Below are positions 1 through 6,987 of a DNA stretch of 9,602 nucleotides, piece after piece. This DNA comes from Micrococcales bacterium (GTDB lineage Bacteria > Actinomycetota > Actinomycetes > Actinomycetales > Dermatophilaceae). Each line of letters begins with the position of its first letter. Positions within the stretch are counted from its first letter, which is position 1. The DNA is taken from the NCBI GenBank assembly GCA_003157445.1, contig PMJN01000429.1, positions 2,271-11,872 of the forward strand, in the 5' to 3' direction. The notes beneath the pieces were generated by a model, which made no database searches, was not told where the DNA came from, and was given only the letters and a program-made list of their open reading frames with translations. Position numbers and translations under genes: made by a program.

Positions 1-1089
1 CGCCTGGGCGGCGACGAGTTCGCCGTCCTGCTCCGAGGTGACGACCCAGGGCCCGCCACCTTGGCCCAGCGCGCGGCGGAGCGCATCCTGGAGCCGGTCT
101 GGTTCGCGGAGGCCCTGCTGACCCCGCAGGTCAGCATCGGCATAGCCCGTTCGGCGACCGTTGCCCCTACCAACCTGCTGCGCTGTGCCGACACGGCCAT
201 GTACGTGGCCAAGTCGCGCAACGAGCCGGTGGCCGTCTACGAGATGTCCATGGACGCCGGCCGCGCCGAGCGTCTGGCCCTGGTGGCCGACCTGCGGATG
301 GCCCTGGATCGGTCGCCCCAGCAGTTCGAACTTCATTACCAGCCCAAGGTCGACCTGGCCACCGGTGCGGTGGTCAGCTGCGAGGCCCTGGTCCGGTGGC
401 ACCACCCGGGCCTGGGCACCCTGGCTCCGGACCGTTTCATCCCCCTGGCGGAGGCCACCGGCCTGATCGACCAGCTCACGATGCACCTGGTCACCGCCGC
501 CCTGGCCGAGTGTGTCGCGTGGCACCGGCGGGGTCACGCTGTCACGGTCGCGGTGAACCTTTCGGCGCGCAACCTTTCCAACGCCACGGTCATCCGACAC
601 ATCGGCGAGGCCATCGCAGCCGCCGGCGCCCGGCCCGAGTGGCTGATCCTGGAGATCACCGAAAGCTCCGTGATGCAGAACCCGGAGGAGGCCATCGCCG
701 CATTGTCCCGGTTCTCGTGCCTGGGCGTGTGCCTGAGCCTGGACGACTTCGGCACCGGCTACTCGAGCCTGTCCTACCTGCAGCGGTTGCCGGTGCACGA
801 ACTGAAGATCGACCAGTCGTTCGTCAGCACCCTGACTGGGGGCGCCGGTTCTGACAGCGACTCGGCGCTGTTCCGCTCCATCATCACGTTGGGGGAAAAC
901 CTGAACATGAGGGTGGTGGCCGAGGGCGTTGAGACCAAGGCACAGCTGGACGCGGTGACGGCCCTGGGCTGCCAGGTCGGTCAGGGGTACCTCATCTCTC
1001 GCCCGCTGGACGCGCCCACCTTCCACCGGTGGCTGGACGACTACACCCCACCAGGTGGCAGGCCACACCTGATCTCGGCCGTGGCCTGA
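1..1089 (+). CDS. GGDEF-EAL cyclic-di-GMP signalling protein (5' end outside window)
   Basis: This is the C-terminal 362 residues of a two-domain c-di-GMP enzyme; the frame is open to the left edge, so the true start lies outside. The GGDEF signature is seen at residues 3-7 and the end of that domain (DTAMYVAKSRN) near 64-74. An EAL phosphodiesterase domain follows, from about 100 to 350. Its metal- and substrate-binding motifs all look intact: EAL at 128-130, NLS near 186, the Glu of LEITES at 218, DDFGTG at 248-253, LKID at 268-271, VAEGVET around 308 and a Q-V-G-Q-G-Y stretch near 325-330. By family knowledge EAL hydrolyses c-di-GMP to pGpG and GGDEF makes c-di-GMP from two GTP. Both motifs look competent, so either activity is possible. 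The I-site and any sensor domain would lie upstream and cannot be judged. The gene ends at TGA 1087-1089, just before a hairpin. Confidence 0.95.
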   Translation, partial: RLGGDEFAVLLRGDDPGPATLAQRAAERILEPVWFAEALLTPQVSIGIARSATVAPTNLLRCADTAMYVAKSRNEPVAVYEMSMDAGRAERLALVADLRMALDRSPQQFELHYQPKVDLATGAVVSCEALVRWHHPGLGTLAPDRFIPLAEATGLIDQLTMHLVTAALAECVAWHRRGHAVTVAVNLSARNLSNATVIRHIGEAIAAAGARPEWLILEITESSVMQNPEEAIAALSRFSCLGVCLSLDDFGTGYSSLSYLQRLPVHELKIDQSFVSTLTGGAGSDSDSALFRSIITLGENLNMRVVAEGVETKAQLDAVTALGCQVGQGYLISRPLDAPTFHRWLDDYTPPGGRPHLISAVA

Positions 1090-1090
1090 G

Positions 1091-1854
1091 TCACCCACCG
1101 GCCAGCATCGCGGGCCGGTGATCAGGATCGTCGCGATGCAGGCGCCCTGGAGCCACCCTGTTGACGATGTTGTGGTGTTCTCGAACGACTTGGCGAGCGG
1201 TGAGCGCGGCCAAGGCGGCCGTGCGACCTCGACTGGCCGTGCGTGCTGGATGGGGCGGAACACGGGTTGCTTGTCGTCCCAGCCAGATGGCGGCTGCAGC
1301 GATGACGGCACGGTCCAATAGGAGCAGTTCCAGTCGCTGGGTGACTCCCTGTTGGGTTAGGAACTTAAGCATCCGCTCGCTGGCGTGGTTCTCGTGGGCA
1401 GAGGCCGTCACGACATGAGCCCCGAGCGGGAGCCCGGTGACATCGACGGCCACGGCGCGCTTCGCGCCCTTCGTTCGGCCGTAGGGGCCTCCGCGGTCGT
1501 GGAAGGTGAAGCCGTCATCGGACGCGCCGCGGGCGGTGGGTGTCGATGACCACCATCGATGGCTTCGACTCGGCTCGACCGTTAGCATTGCGCTGCGCTG
1601 CGTGCAGGACCGTCAGGACGTGGGCCCAGGTGCGGTTGCGGGACAAAAGACGGAACTGCGACCAGACCCGGGTCCATGGCCCGAGCGACTCCGGCAGGCC
1701 GTGCTACTGGCAACCGCTACGTGCGATGTACAGCGATCGCGTCCACCACGGTGCGCAGGTCTGGAGAGTGCTTGCGCCCGCGCTTGCCAGGCGCGTTGAA
1801 GACCGGGTCCAGTAGCGCGCACTGCTCATCGGTCAAGTCGCTGAGGCAGGACAT
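1091..1854 (-). pseudogene. Decayed IS5-family transposase
   Basis: Read on the minus strand in three frames, the region reconstructs one actinobacterial IS5-type DDE transposase. It begins at ATG 1854 with MSCLSDLTDEQCALLDPVF and runs to an in-frame stop (1717-1719). A frameshift near 1735 leads to a second frame (LYIARSGCQ, a stop at 1704-1706 where the family usually has Trp, then LPESLGPWTRVWSQF and SMVVIDTH). A second shift near 1540 gives GFTFHDRGGPYGRTKGAKR and VAVDVTGLPLGAHVV. A third break near 1283, apparently with a small deletion, leads to WDDKQPVFRPI and SFENTTTS near the C-terminus. Candidate catalytic acids (Asp of VIDTH, Asp of LLLD, Glu of SFEN) survive but sit in different frames, so no active enzyme can be made without repair. 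I could not identify terminal inverted repeats or a target duplication. The family call rests on remembered consensus patterns. Confidence 0.88.
1096..1120 (+). terminator. Hairpin after the GGDEF-EAL gene, possible terminator
   Basis: A perfect 8-bp stem, CACCGGCC (1096-1103) with GGCCGGTG (1113-1120), encloses a 9-base loop and starts 7 bases after the stop codon. No T-run follows, which is common for actinobacterial terminators. It also overlaps the 3' end of the decayed transposase on the other strand, so it could instead be an IS-end structure. Confidence 0.4.
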
Positions 1855-2091
1855 GCTCCGCACGGTGAGCACATGACCCTATGGGGCGATCGCGCCCAGT
1901 ATGGACACACCCAGTAAGACGAAGGTGCCTCCACGTGAGCAACGGTGACGGCCAGATGTAGGTTCTCTTCTGCAACTCCGCTCTTCTGTAACCCTTGGGG
2001 CTCGTTGGAACTCAATGGGCCTGCTGACTTAGGGCGGCAATTGGGTAGGAGCGACTTTCGGTGTCTGGGCCTCAGATGGCCTTGCCTCGGG

Positions 2092-2373
2092 CTAAGACAT
2101 CTCTTCGGGCGAGGCTAGGAAGAAGTTGACCTTGTCGCCCTCGATCTTGGCGTCCAAGGTCCGCTCATCTAGTAGGTTCGCGGCCTGTGACTCGAGGAAC
2201 ACGCGGGCACCGTCGTCATCGATAAGGGCGTCGCCGGGCGCTGGCTCGGCCACGAGCATGAGCTCGAGGCCCTGATTGCCGGCCGCGATGCGCAGTCCGG
2301 CGCGCTCGGGGGCTTGGGGATCCTGCGTCAGGGTGCGAACGGCGTCCTGGGCGTGGTTTGTCAAAGTAAGCAC
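2092..2373 (-). CDS. HesB/IscA-fold protein without cysteines
   Basis: A 93-residue protein starting at GTG (2371-2373), with AGGAG five bases upstream. Its order of elements fits the HesB/IscA (A-type iron-sulfur carrier) fold: an N-terminal helix (MLTLTNHAQDAVRTL), then AGLRIA, a LELMLV strand, GDALIDDDGARVFLE, a conserved-looking ANLLDERTLDAKI segment and a final strand VNFFLA. Canonical IscA/HesB proteins bind Fe-S or iron through one central and two C-terminal cysteines (C-x-C). This protein has no cysteine at all, so it cannot do that chemistry in the usual way. Similar short cysteine-less homologues occur in actinobacteria and their role is unclear to me. It is a single gene, flanked by an IS remnant on one side and about 390 non-coding bases on the other. 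The fold call is fairly safe; the function is unknown. Confidence 0.78.
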   Translation of the reverse strand: MLTLTNHAQDAVRTLTQDPQAPERAGLRIAAGNQGLELMLVAEPAPGDALIDDDGARVFLESQAANLLDERTLDAKIEGDKVNFFLASPEEMS

Positions 2374-2378
2374 GGTTG

Positions 2379-2383
2379 CTCCT
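2379..2383 (-). promoter_or_regulatory. Ribosome binding site fixing the GTG start of the HesB-like gene
   Basis: On the minus strand AGGAG lies five bases before GTG 2373. It supports this non-ATG start, and no better in-frame start lies upstream. Confidence 0.65.
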
Positions 2384-2434
2384 GTCTGGTGGGGTCCTTC
2401 GCAACCCTTACACCCTCTGACGGGCCGCGAAGCA

Positions 2435-2440
2435 TGTCAA
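2435..2440 (-). promoter_or_regulatory. Possible -35 element for the HesB-like gene
   Basis: A perfect TTGACA reads on the minus strand 61 bases upstream of the GTG start. At the usual 17-base spacing the -10 would be GAGGGT, which is poor, so only half of a sigma-A promoter is visible. Confidence 0.25.
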
Positions 2441-2766
2441 ACTTTTGCCTGCCTCGAACTTCAACTGAGCCCCGACGATATCAATCGCGACGGTGAGGCG
2501 GACAGACTCTCGCCGACCCGAACGTAGAGAAGCGACGGGCCCGGGAGGGCACTCGGGGACGACTCGCAAATCCAGCGTGACCGACCTAACCCCGGACATC
2601 GGCTCTTGGGATAAGCCACTTCCCGGACCCGCCACCTCACAGCCTAGGACGCAGGTGCGAGCGGTGTCTTCACGTTAGGGGTGCCACGTCCGGAATCTGA
2701 TGGCAGCGTTCGTGTCAGTTCGCCAGACGGTTGAGTATTTGGCCGGCAGGGATCAGGGTATCTGTC

Positions 2767-4023
2767 CTAGCTCGCCCGGTCTGAGACTGCGGCGGGCTCA
2801 GCGCGTTTGCGTCGACGGAACGTGTTTGTGATGGACAGTTTCTTGGAGTATTCCAGGGATCCGTAGCGGAACAGGTGAACGGCCAGTCGAAGGGCAATCA
2901 GCCCGAAGATGAAGAGCTCGGTGATCACGATGGCCGATTGAAGGTCGTTAAGGGATCCGAAGCCGTTGCGGAGCATGGCGGTGACGGGTGCCGTGAACGG
3001 GAAGTACGTGAATACCTGCACGATGAGCGCATTCGGGTCGCTCACGATCAGAGACACGGCGTAGACGGGGAGGAAGAGCATGATCACCAGGGGTGCGAAG
3101 GCGGTTCCGGCTTCCTTGACTGTGGGGACCACGGCGCCAATAGCGACCAGCGTGCCGGTGAACAAGATGAAGCCCCCCATCAGCAGCAGCGCGCCGATGA
3201 TCATGGGTCCGGGTACGAGGCTCAGGTGGGACAGGTCGACGCTGGGAAGGTTCAGGTTGGCGCGGAAGAACAGGTATCCGATGATGACGGGCAAGGCGAA
3301 GGTCACCATCTGCACAAGACCGACCATGAACAGCGCGATGATCTTCCCGATGATCAGCGTGGTCGGGTTCAAGGTGGTCAGGATCATCTCAGTGACCCTG
3401 TTTTCCTTTTCTTCCAGAGTGCTGCTGAGCATCTGGTTGCCCAACATGAGGATGCTGAGGTAGAAGATCGCCAGGAACAGCAAAGGAGGGATCACCTCTC
3501 CGATGCCCCCGGAGATCTGCCCGCCCTTGAATGTCTGGGACGTGATCGTGACGTTGCCCTGCGTCACCGCCATGAGCTGGGGTGAGCTGACCTTCTGCCG
3601 TGCTGCCGAGACGAGGATCGCTCGGGCGACGGCTTCGTAGGTGCCGTTGGCGAAGATTCCCTTGTCTGTCCCGTACACACGAACGGGTTGGGTCGCCACA
3701 TTGGCAGGGAAGGCGAAGTACGCAGCCAGCGTTCCGGCCCGCACGGCAGCGATTGCCACGGCACCGTCGTTCGTCCTGGTTCCACCGAACGCACTAGCCC
3801 CTGCATCCGTAACCAGACCCGAGGCATCGGTGTATTGGAAGGTCACTTGCGCGTACTTCTGGGTGTCAGCGGTAGCACGGCTGCTCTGGCCACTGATGAA
3901 GGACAGGCCCAAGACAACGGCGAAGACGACAGGGATGGCCAGCGTCGTGATCCAGAAGCGTTTCTTCTTCACGGTGCGGATGAACTCAAAGCCAATGACG
4001 GTATTCAGATTGTGCGCGGCCAC
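2767..4023 (-). CDS. ABC-2 type exporter permease, NatB/YhaP-like
   Basis: A 418-residue membrane protein. I chose GTG 4023 because AGGAG lies nine bases upstream and it follows the ATPase stop by four bases; an ATG at 4059 would overlap the ATPase gene and lacks that support. Topology by eye: a cytoplasmic basic N-terminus (TVKKKRF), TM1 about 24-43, a large extracytoplasmic domain about 45-177, then five more hydrophobic segments near 178-195, 226-253, 273-299, 309-327 and 365-385, and a basic tail (FRRRKR). The motif EEKENRVTEMILTTLNPTTL (204-223) just after TM2 is typical of the ABC2 family of NatB/YhaP exporters, where the cytoplasmic loop contacts the ATPase. With the upstream ATPase it should form a homodimeric or half-transporter exporter. 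In this family substrates include Na+ and peptides or antibiotics; the sequence does not say which. Confidence 0.9.
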   Translation of the reverse strand: MAAHNLNTVIGFEFIRTVKKKRFWITTLAIPVVFAVVLGLSFISGQSSRATADTQKYAQVTFQYTDASGLVTDAGASAFGGTRTNDGAVAIAAVRAGTLAAYFAFPANVATQPVRVYGTDKGIFANGTYEAVARAILVSAARQKVSSPQLMAVTQGNVTITSQTFKGGQISGGIGEVIPPLLFLAIFYLSILMLGNQMLSSTLEEKENRVTEMILTTLNPTTLIIGKIIALFMVGLVQMVTFALPVIIGYLFFRANLNLPSVDLSHLSLVPGPMIIGALLLMGGFILFTGTLVAIGAVVPTVKEAGTAFAPLVIMLFLPVYAVSLIVSDPNALIVQVFTYFPFTAPVTAMLRNGFGSLNDLQSAIVITELFIFGLIALRLAVHLFRYGSLEYSKKLSITNTFRRRKRAEPAAVSDRAS

Positions 4024-4027
4024 GGAC

Positions 4028-4960
4028 TCAGACTCCTGCCGGTTCGTTCTGCTCGCCATAGATCTTGATGAAGATCTCCTCCAGGGAGGTTCTTGCGGTG
4101 GTGAAGCCACGCACCATCACCCCGGCACGGACAAGATCGCGCAGGATATCGGCTTCGTCCGTCCCTGCGCGCGGCCTCAGCTCTGCATAGTCGCGCCTGG
4201 TCACGGTGATGTCATAGAGGGTCGAGGCCGGAAGTGGCCCGGAGTGATGGACTTCGACGATGGTTCCCCCGTATAGGTCTTGGACGTCTTCGATGGTTCC
4301 GTAGGCTTCGGCGACGCCGTCCTTGAGGAGGATGACTCGGTCGCACAGACGTTCTACCTCCTCCATCTGGTGGGTGACCATGATGACGGTCGCGCCGGCA
4401 CGTTTTTGGTCTTCGATGATGTCCATGAGCAGGCGCCGGTTGACAGGGTCGAAGCCTTGGGTTGGTTCGTCCAGGATCAGCAGCTCTGGGTCGTTCAGGA
4501 TGGTCACGCCAAGCTGGACCTTCTGCTGCTGCCCGCCGGACAGCTTGTCCACCCGGACAGTCGCCTTGTCCGCCAGGGACACCCGTTCCAAGAAGGCACG
4601 TGACCTCTTGGCGGCTTCTTGTCGGCTTAAGCCCTTGAGTATTCCGAAGTACACCATGACGTCGAGCACGGACTCTTTCTTGTAGAGTCCCCGTTCTTCA
4701 GGCAGGTAGCCGAGCCGGGCTCCGTCGCGAGGTTCGAAGGCCCTTCCGCCGATGTGCATAGTCCCGGAGGTGGGTTGATAGATCCCCAGCAGTGCCCGCA
4801 GCGTGGTGGTCTTACCGGAGCCGTTGCTGCCCAGGAACCCGAAGGTTTCCCCCGCGTGCACGTCGAATGACAGGTCATGGATAACGGTCTGATCCCCGAA
4901 GTCCATCCGAAAATTCCTGATATGCACCAGGGGTTCACTCACCGCGTCACCCATGCTCAT
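4028..4960 (-). CDS. ABC exporter ATP-binding protein, NatA/YhaQ-like
   Basis: A 310-residue cytoplasmic ATPase that powers the permease encoded just downstream. All nucleotide-binding motifs are present: Walker A GSNGSGKT (44-51), signature LSGGQ (140-144), Walker B LLILDEP (160-166), and the switch His of VTHQM (197). The Q-loop position reads YLPEERGLY (85-93), with Glu in place of Gln; this is characteristic of the YhaQ/COG4152 subfamily and not a defect. After residue 215 comes the extra C-terminal domain of this subfamily, ending in TSLEEIFIKIYGE. The first ATG (4960) has no Shine-Dalgarno, but TATGGT lies six bases before it, fitting a leaderless mRNA. Later starts at ATG 4954 and GTG 4942 are possible. 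The stop lies four bases before the permease start, so the two form an operon. Confidence 0.93.
   Translation of the reverse strand: MSMGDAVSEPLVHIRNFRMDFGDQTVIHDLSFDVHAGETFGFLGSNGSGKTTTLRALLGIYQPTSGTMHIGGRAFEPRDGARLGYLPEERGLYKKESVLDVMVYFGILKGLSRQEAAKRSRAFLERVSLADKATVRVDKLSGGQQQKVQLGVTILNDPELLILDEPTQGFDPVNRRLLMDIIEDQKRAGATVIMVTHQMEEVERLCDRVILLKDGVAEAYGTIEDVQDLYGGTIVEVHHSGPLPASTLYDITVTRRDYAELRPRAGTDEADILRDLVRAGVMVRGFTTARTSLEEIFIKIYGEQNEPAGV
4033..4037 (-). promoter_or_regulatory. Ribosome binding site of the ABC permease gene inside the ATPase 3' end
   Basis: AGGAG on the minus strand overlaps the last codons of the ATPase gene, nine bases before GTG 4023. It supports the short form of the permease and suggests translational coupling. 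Confidence 0.55.
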
Positions 4961-4966
4961 GCCAGC

Positions 4967-4972
4967 ACCATA
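4967..4972 (-). promoter_or_regulatory. -10 element for a leaderless ABC operon mRNA
   Basis: TATGGT on the minus strand is followed by six bases and then ATG 4960, so transcription would begin at or next to the A of the start codon. Leaderless genes with TANNNT at this distance are frequent in actinobacteria. No convincing -35 is visible. Confidence 0.45.
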
Positions 4973-5229
4973 GCGACCGGCCTTCCGCCCTTGGTCGACG
5001 GTTCACGCCAGTGCCCCGAGCCGGGCTTGGTGCAGAGCGTGGCGCTGCCAGTTGGCCAGAGATCACCGCGCCCCACAGCCCCCGTTCGTCACCCCTATCT
5101 CCGAGGTCACATGGCACCCGCAAGACGCAAGATTGTGGCGCGGGTCTAGTGATGGCACGTTCTGAGAAGTCCTCGCTTGCGTGGTGAGCGGTGAGGCTTT
5201 GACTTCGAAATGCTCTCCGCGACTCCGTC

Positions 5230-5346
5230 GTGAATGTCGAGGCTTCGGGTGCCGCCGCTCGTCTGGGGGACTGGTCCGACAGCCACTACCCTTGGACACC
5301 CCCAGAGGCAGTGAACAACGCCCTGGCGGAGTCGAAGGGAGGCTGA
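5230..5346 (+). other. Short open frame, possibly the 3' fragment of a lost gene
   Basis: This frame is open from 5203 and has a GTG at 5230. It encodes a 38-residue tail that includes LGDWSDSHYPWTPPEAVNNA and ends in ESKGG at TGA 5344-5346. The last codons contain AAGGGAGG, a strong Shine-Dalgarno-like sequence, as often seen where one gene leads into the next, yet no start codon follows at a usable distance. I do not recognise the protein. It may be chance; third positions are GC-rich, but so is the region. Confidence 0.2.
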
Positions 5347-5359
5347 GTTCGTAGCTCGC

Positions 5360-5948
5360 CTATCCGGCGCAGGGCGTCAGGTTCGCTGCTGCATCGCTGA
5401 CGGCACTCGTGCCGCCGAGTACAACAATCTCGGTGGCACCAAGGCGAGTTATCTCCTGGATGGCCGAGGCCGGCACGCAGTCCTTTTGGGTAAGGAGCGA
5501 CGGTGCGCCGGCATGGGCCGCCACGGTGCGCCGGCCAGGGCATCAGGGTAGTTGGCACCGGAGGCGAGGTACGCGGTGGTGGCAACCTGTGGGTAGGTCT
5601 GGGCTGAGATTGGTGCGGCTGTCGCGCGTAGCGGTCGGCCCCAGACCACCGCTGCACGGTGGCGCCCCGGAGCAGGGTCTGTACCGCTGAGATGACTGCG
5701 GCACGGATGACGGACTTGCCGCCCAGGAAGACCACCTTGGCTGGCCGGTCGGACGTGAGTGCTGAGGCAGTGGTATCTGGTAGTGCTGAGCCTGCGGTGA
5801 ACGGGAGTGCACCGCTGAGTCGCCCGGCGGCGGCCGAGCCGCCTAGCGCGTCGGGGAACGGGGCACCTGTGGCGATGAAGGCGGTTGCGGTGTCGGAGCC
5901 CGCGGCAATGAATCCCGGTCGACCACTTGGCCGCCCACCCCTGGGCAC
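5360..5948 (-). pseudogene. Broken C-terminal remnant of a CWB2-repeat cell-surface protein
   Basis: Two cell-wall-binding type 2 repeats (CW_binding_2 family) can be read on the minus strand across three frames. The first frame gives [20 protein letters not shown] with PDALGG following, then PAKVVFLGGKSVI and WSGADRYA. A CG duplication near 5623 shifts the frame to TAAPISAQTYPQVATTAYLA, then SGANYPDALAGA. A second shift near 5524 gives AAHAGAPSLLTQKDCV, then TEIVVLGGTSAVSDAA and a natural-looking end, NLTPCAG plus TAG at 5360-5362. Similarity fades above about 5915, so signal peptide, catalytic domain and further repeats are missing. CWB2 repeats bind anionic cell-wall polymers and anchor exported proteins non-covalently. 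The remnant stops next to the xerC ribosome binding site, which suggests truncation by rearrangement. It should not make a functional product. Confidence 0.85.
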
Positions 5949-5980
5949 GCAGTGCGAACCCGCTGAAGTTGTTGCTGGGT

Positions 5981-5986
5981 GAAAGG
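5981..5986 (+). promoter_or_regulatory. Ribosome binding site of xerC
   Basis: GAAAGG lies nine bases before ATG 5996 and favours that start over the upstream in-frame ATG at 5927, which lies inside the surface-protein remnant. Confidence 0.5.
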
Positions 5987-5995
5987 CAAGACACG

Positions 5996-6964
5996 ATGAG
6001 CCCCGACATCGATGTCCTTGCTGATCGCGCCTGGCTTTGTCAGCGTAAGGTCGTGCACCCAGAAGCCGTTGACCCCGTCAGTGCCTTCGCTCGACATCTT
6101 GGCGCCGAGCGGGGCCTGTCTGAACACACTCAACGGGCGTACGCCGGTGACGTGCGGAGTCTGATCTCCTATGAGCGCGACCGTGGGATCACCAACCTGT
6201 CCGACGTGACGCTTTCGGATCTGCGGTCTTGGCTGGCCGCTCAGTCGGAGAACGGGGCTGCTCGCTCGACTCTTGCTCGCAGGGTGGCTTCGGTCCGGGC
6301 GTTTCTGCGATGGGCGACTCGGATCGGGGTGATCGAGGCTGACCCGTCGCTGCGCCTGGTAGCGCCCAAGTTGGTGAAGTACCTGCCCGGGGTGCTCAAA
6401 CAGGATCAGATCAGTGCCGTGCTGGATGTGGCCGCGGTTGCCGCCGACGACCAGGATCCGGTGCATCTGCGAGACCGAGCGATGTTGGAGCTGTTGTATG
6501 CCAGTGGGATTCGGGTCGGTGAGCTGGTGGGCCTGGACATCGACGACCTCGATTTCGGCTCCAACCTCGTCCGTGTCATGGGTAAGGGAGCCAAGCAGAG
6601 GATGGTCCCGTTCGGCCTGCCTGCGGCCACTGCGATACAGGGATGGTTGCAGTTCGGTCGGGGTCAGGTGGTCACCGGCGCAAGTGGTCCGGCACTGTTC
6701 CTTGGCCGACGAGGTGGTCGGGTTGACCCGCGGCAGGTTCGTACGGCTGTTCATCAGGTGCTGCAGCATGTGCCAGACGCCCCAGACATAGGGCCGCACG
6801 GTCTGAGGCACAGCGCTGCTACTCACCTGCTCGAGGGCGGTGCAGACCTCAGGGCGGTCCAGGAGTTGCTGGGTCACGCAAGCCTGGCCACCACGCAGAT
6901 CTATACGCACGTCTCGGTCGAGCGACTGAAGCAGTCTTACCAGCAGGCACACCCGCGGGCCTGA
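5996..6964 (+). CDS. xerC: Tyrosine recombinase XerC
   Basis: A 322-residue site-specific recombinase. The N-terminal core-binding SAM-like domain spans about 25-125 ([34 protein letters not shown]). The catalytic domain follows with every active-site residue in place: Arg173 (ASGIRVGEL), Lys197 (GKGAKQR), His268 and Arg271 ([11 protein letters not shown]), His294 ([10 protein letters not shown]) and the nucleophile Tyr303 (QIYTHV). With XerD the family resolves chromosome dimers at dif, at the septum with help from FtsK. I prefer XerC to XerD because in actinobacteria xerC usually lies just upstream of rpsB, as here. The length is slightly above the usual 300 because of about 20 extra N-terminal residues; a later start is possible. 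It reads away from the surface-protein remnant, whose decayed end abuts its leader. An integron- or phage-type integrase is unlikely given the length and context. Confidence 0.9.
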   Translation: MSPDIDVLADRAWLCQRKVVHPEAVDPVSAFARHLGAERGLSEHTQRAYAGDVRSLISYERDRGITNLSDVTLSDLRSWLAAQSENGAARSTLARRVASVRAFLRWATRIGVIEADPSLRLVAPKLVKYLPGVLKQDQISAVLDVAAVAADDQDPVHLRDRAMLELLYASGIRVGELVGLDIDDLDFGSNLVRVMGKGAKQRMVPFGLPAATAIQGWLQFGRGQVVTGASGPALFLGRRGGRVDPRQVRTAVHQVLQHVPDAPDIGPHGLRHSAATHLLEGGADLRAVQELLGHASLATTQIYTHVSVERLKQSYQQAHPRA

Positions 6965-6987
6965 CCTGTGGCGGACTCCGATACACT
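6961..6987 (+). promoter_or_regulatory. Candidate promoter downstream of xerC
   Basis: CTGACC (6961-6966, four of six matches to TTGACA) and TACACT (6982-6987, TANNNT) are separated by 15 bases. This predicts transcription from about 6994, a short distance before the GGGAGGA ribosome binding site at 7011. Each element alone is weak; the positioning is what makes it credible. Confidence 0.3.

Larger units (their letters stand above)
2374..2766. other. Intergenic stretch without a supported gene
   Basis: About 390 bases lie between the HesB-like gene and the 3' end of the ABC permease gene. Short open frames exist on both strands, but none has a good ribosome binding site or recognisable motifs. 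I saw no tRNA-like cloverleaf and no strong terminator. The part next to 2374 must hold the promoter of the HesB-like gene, and the part next to 2766 should hold the end of the ABC transcript. Confidence 0.5.
4961..5359. other. Intergenic stretch between the ABC operon and the surface-protein remnant
   Basis: About 400 bases with no complete gene that I can support. It holds the promoter of the ABC operon at its left end and, on the plus strand at 5203-5346, a short open frame that looks like a possible gene tail (listed separately). No RNA gene was recognised. Confidence 0.5.

Noticed and set aside
2408..2635. A 75-codon minus-strand frame upstream of the HesB-like gene
   Set aside because: It has no spaced ribosome binding site before its GTG, no motif, and it occupies the region where the promoter of the HesB-like gene is expected.
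2875..3585. A 236-codon open frame on the plus strand
   Set aside because: It is exactly antisense to the ABC permease. Its product is rich in His, Asp, Glu and Gly with no domain, and the permease frame has clear membrane segments and family motifs.
4085..4110. An N-terminal extension of the ABC permease from an ATG at 4110
   Set aside because: It would overlap the ATPase gene by 83 bases and add a Pro/Ser/Arg-rich leader unlike the family. GTG 4023 has an RBS and normal operon spacing.
3641..4276. A 211-codon open frame on the plus strand
   Set aside because: It is antisense to the junction of the ABC permease and ATPase genes, both of which are well supported, and has no recognisable motif.
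5843..6952. A 369-codon open frame on the minus strand
   Set aside because: It is antisense to xerC, which has all catalytic residues. The long frame is a by-product of GC-rich codon use.
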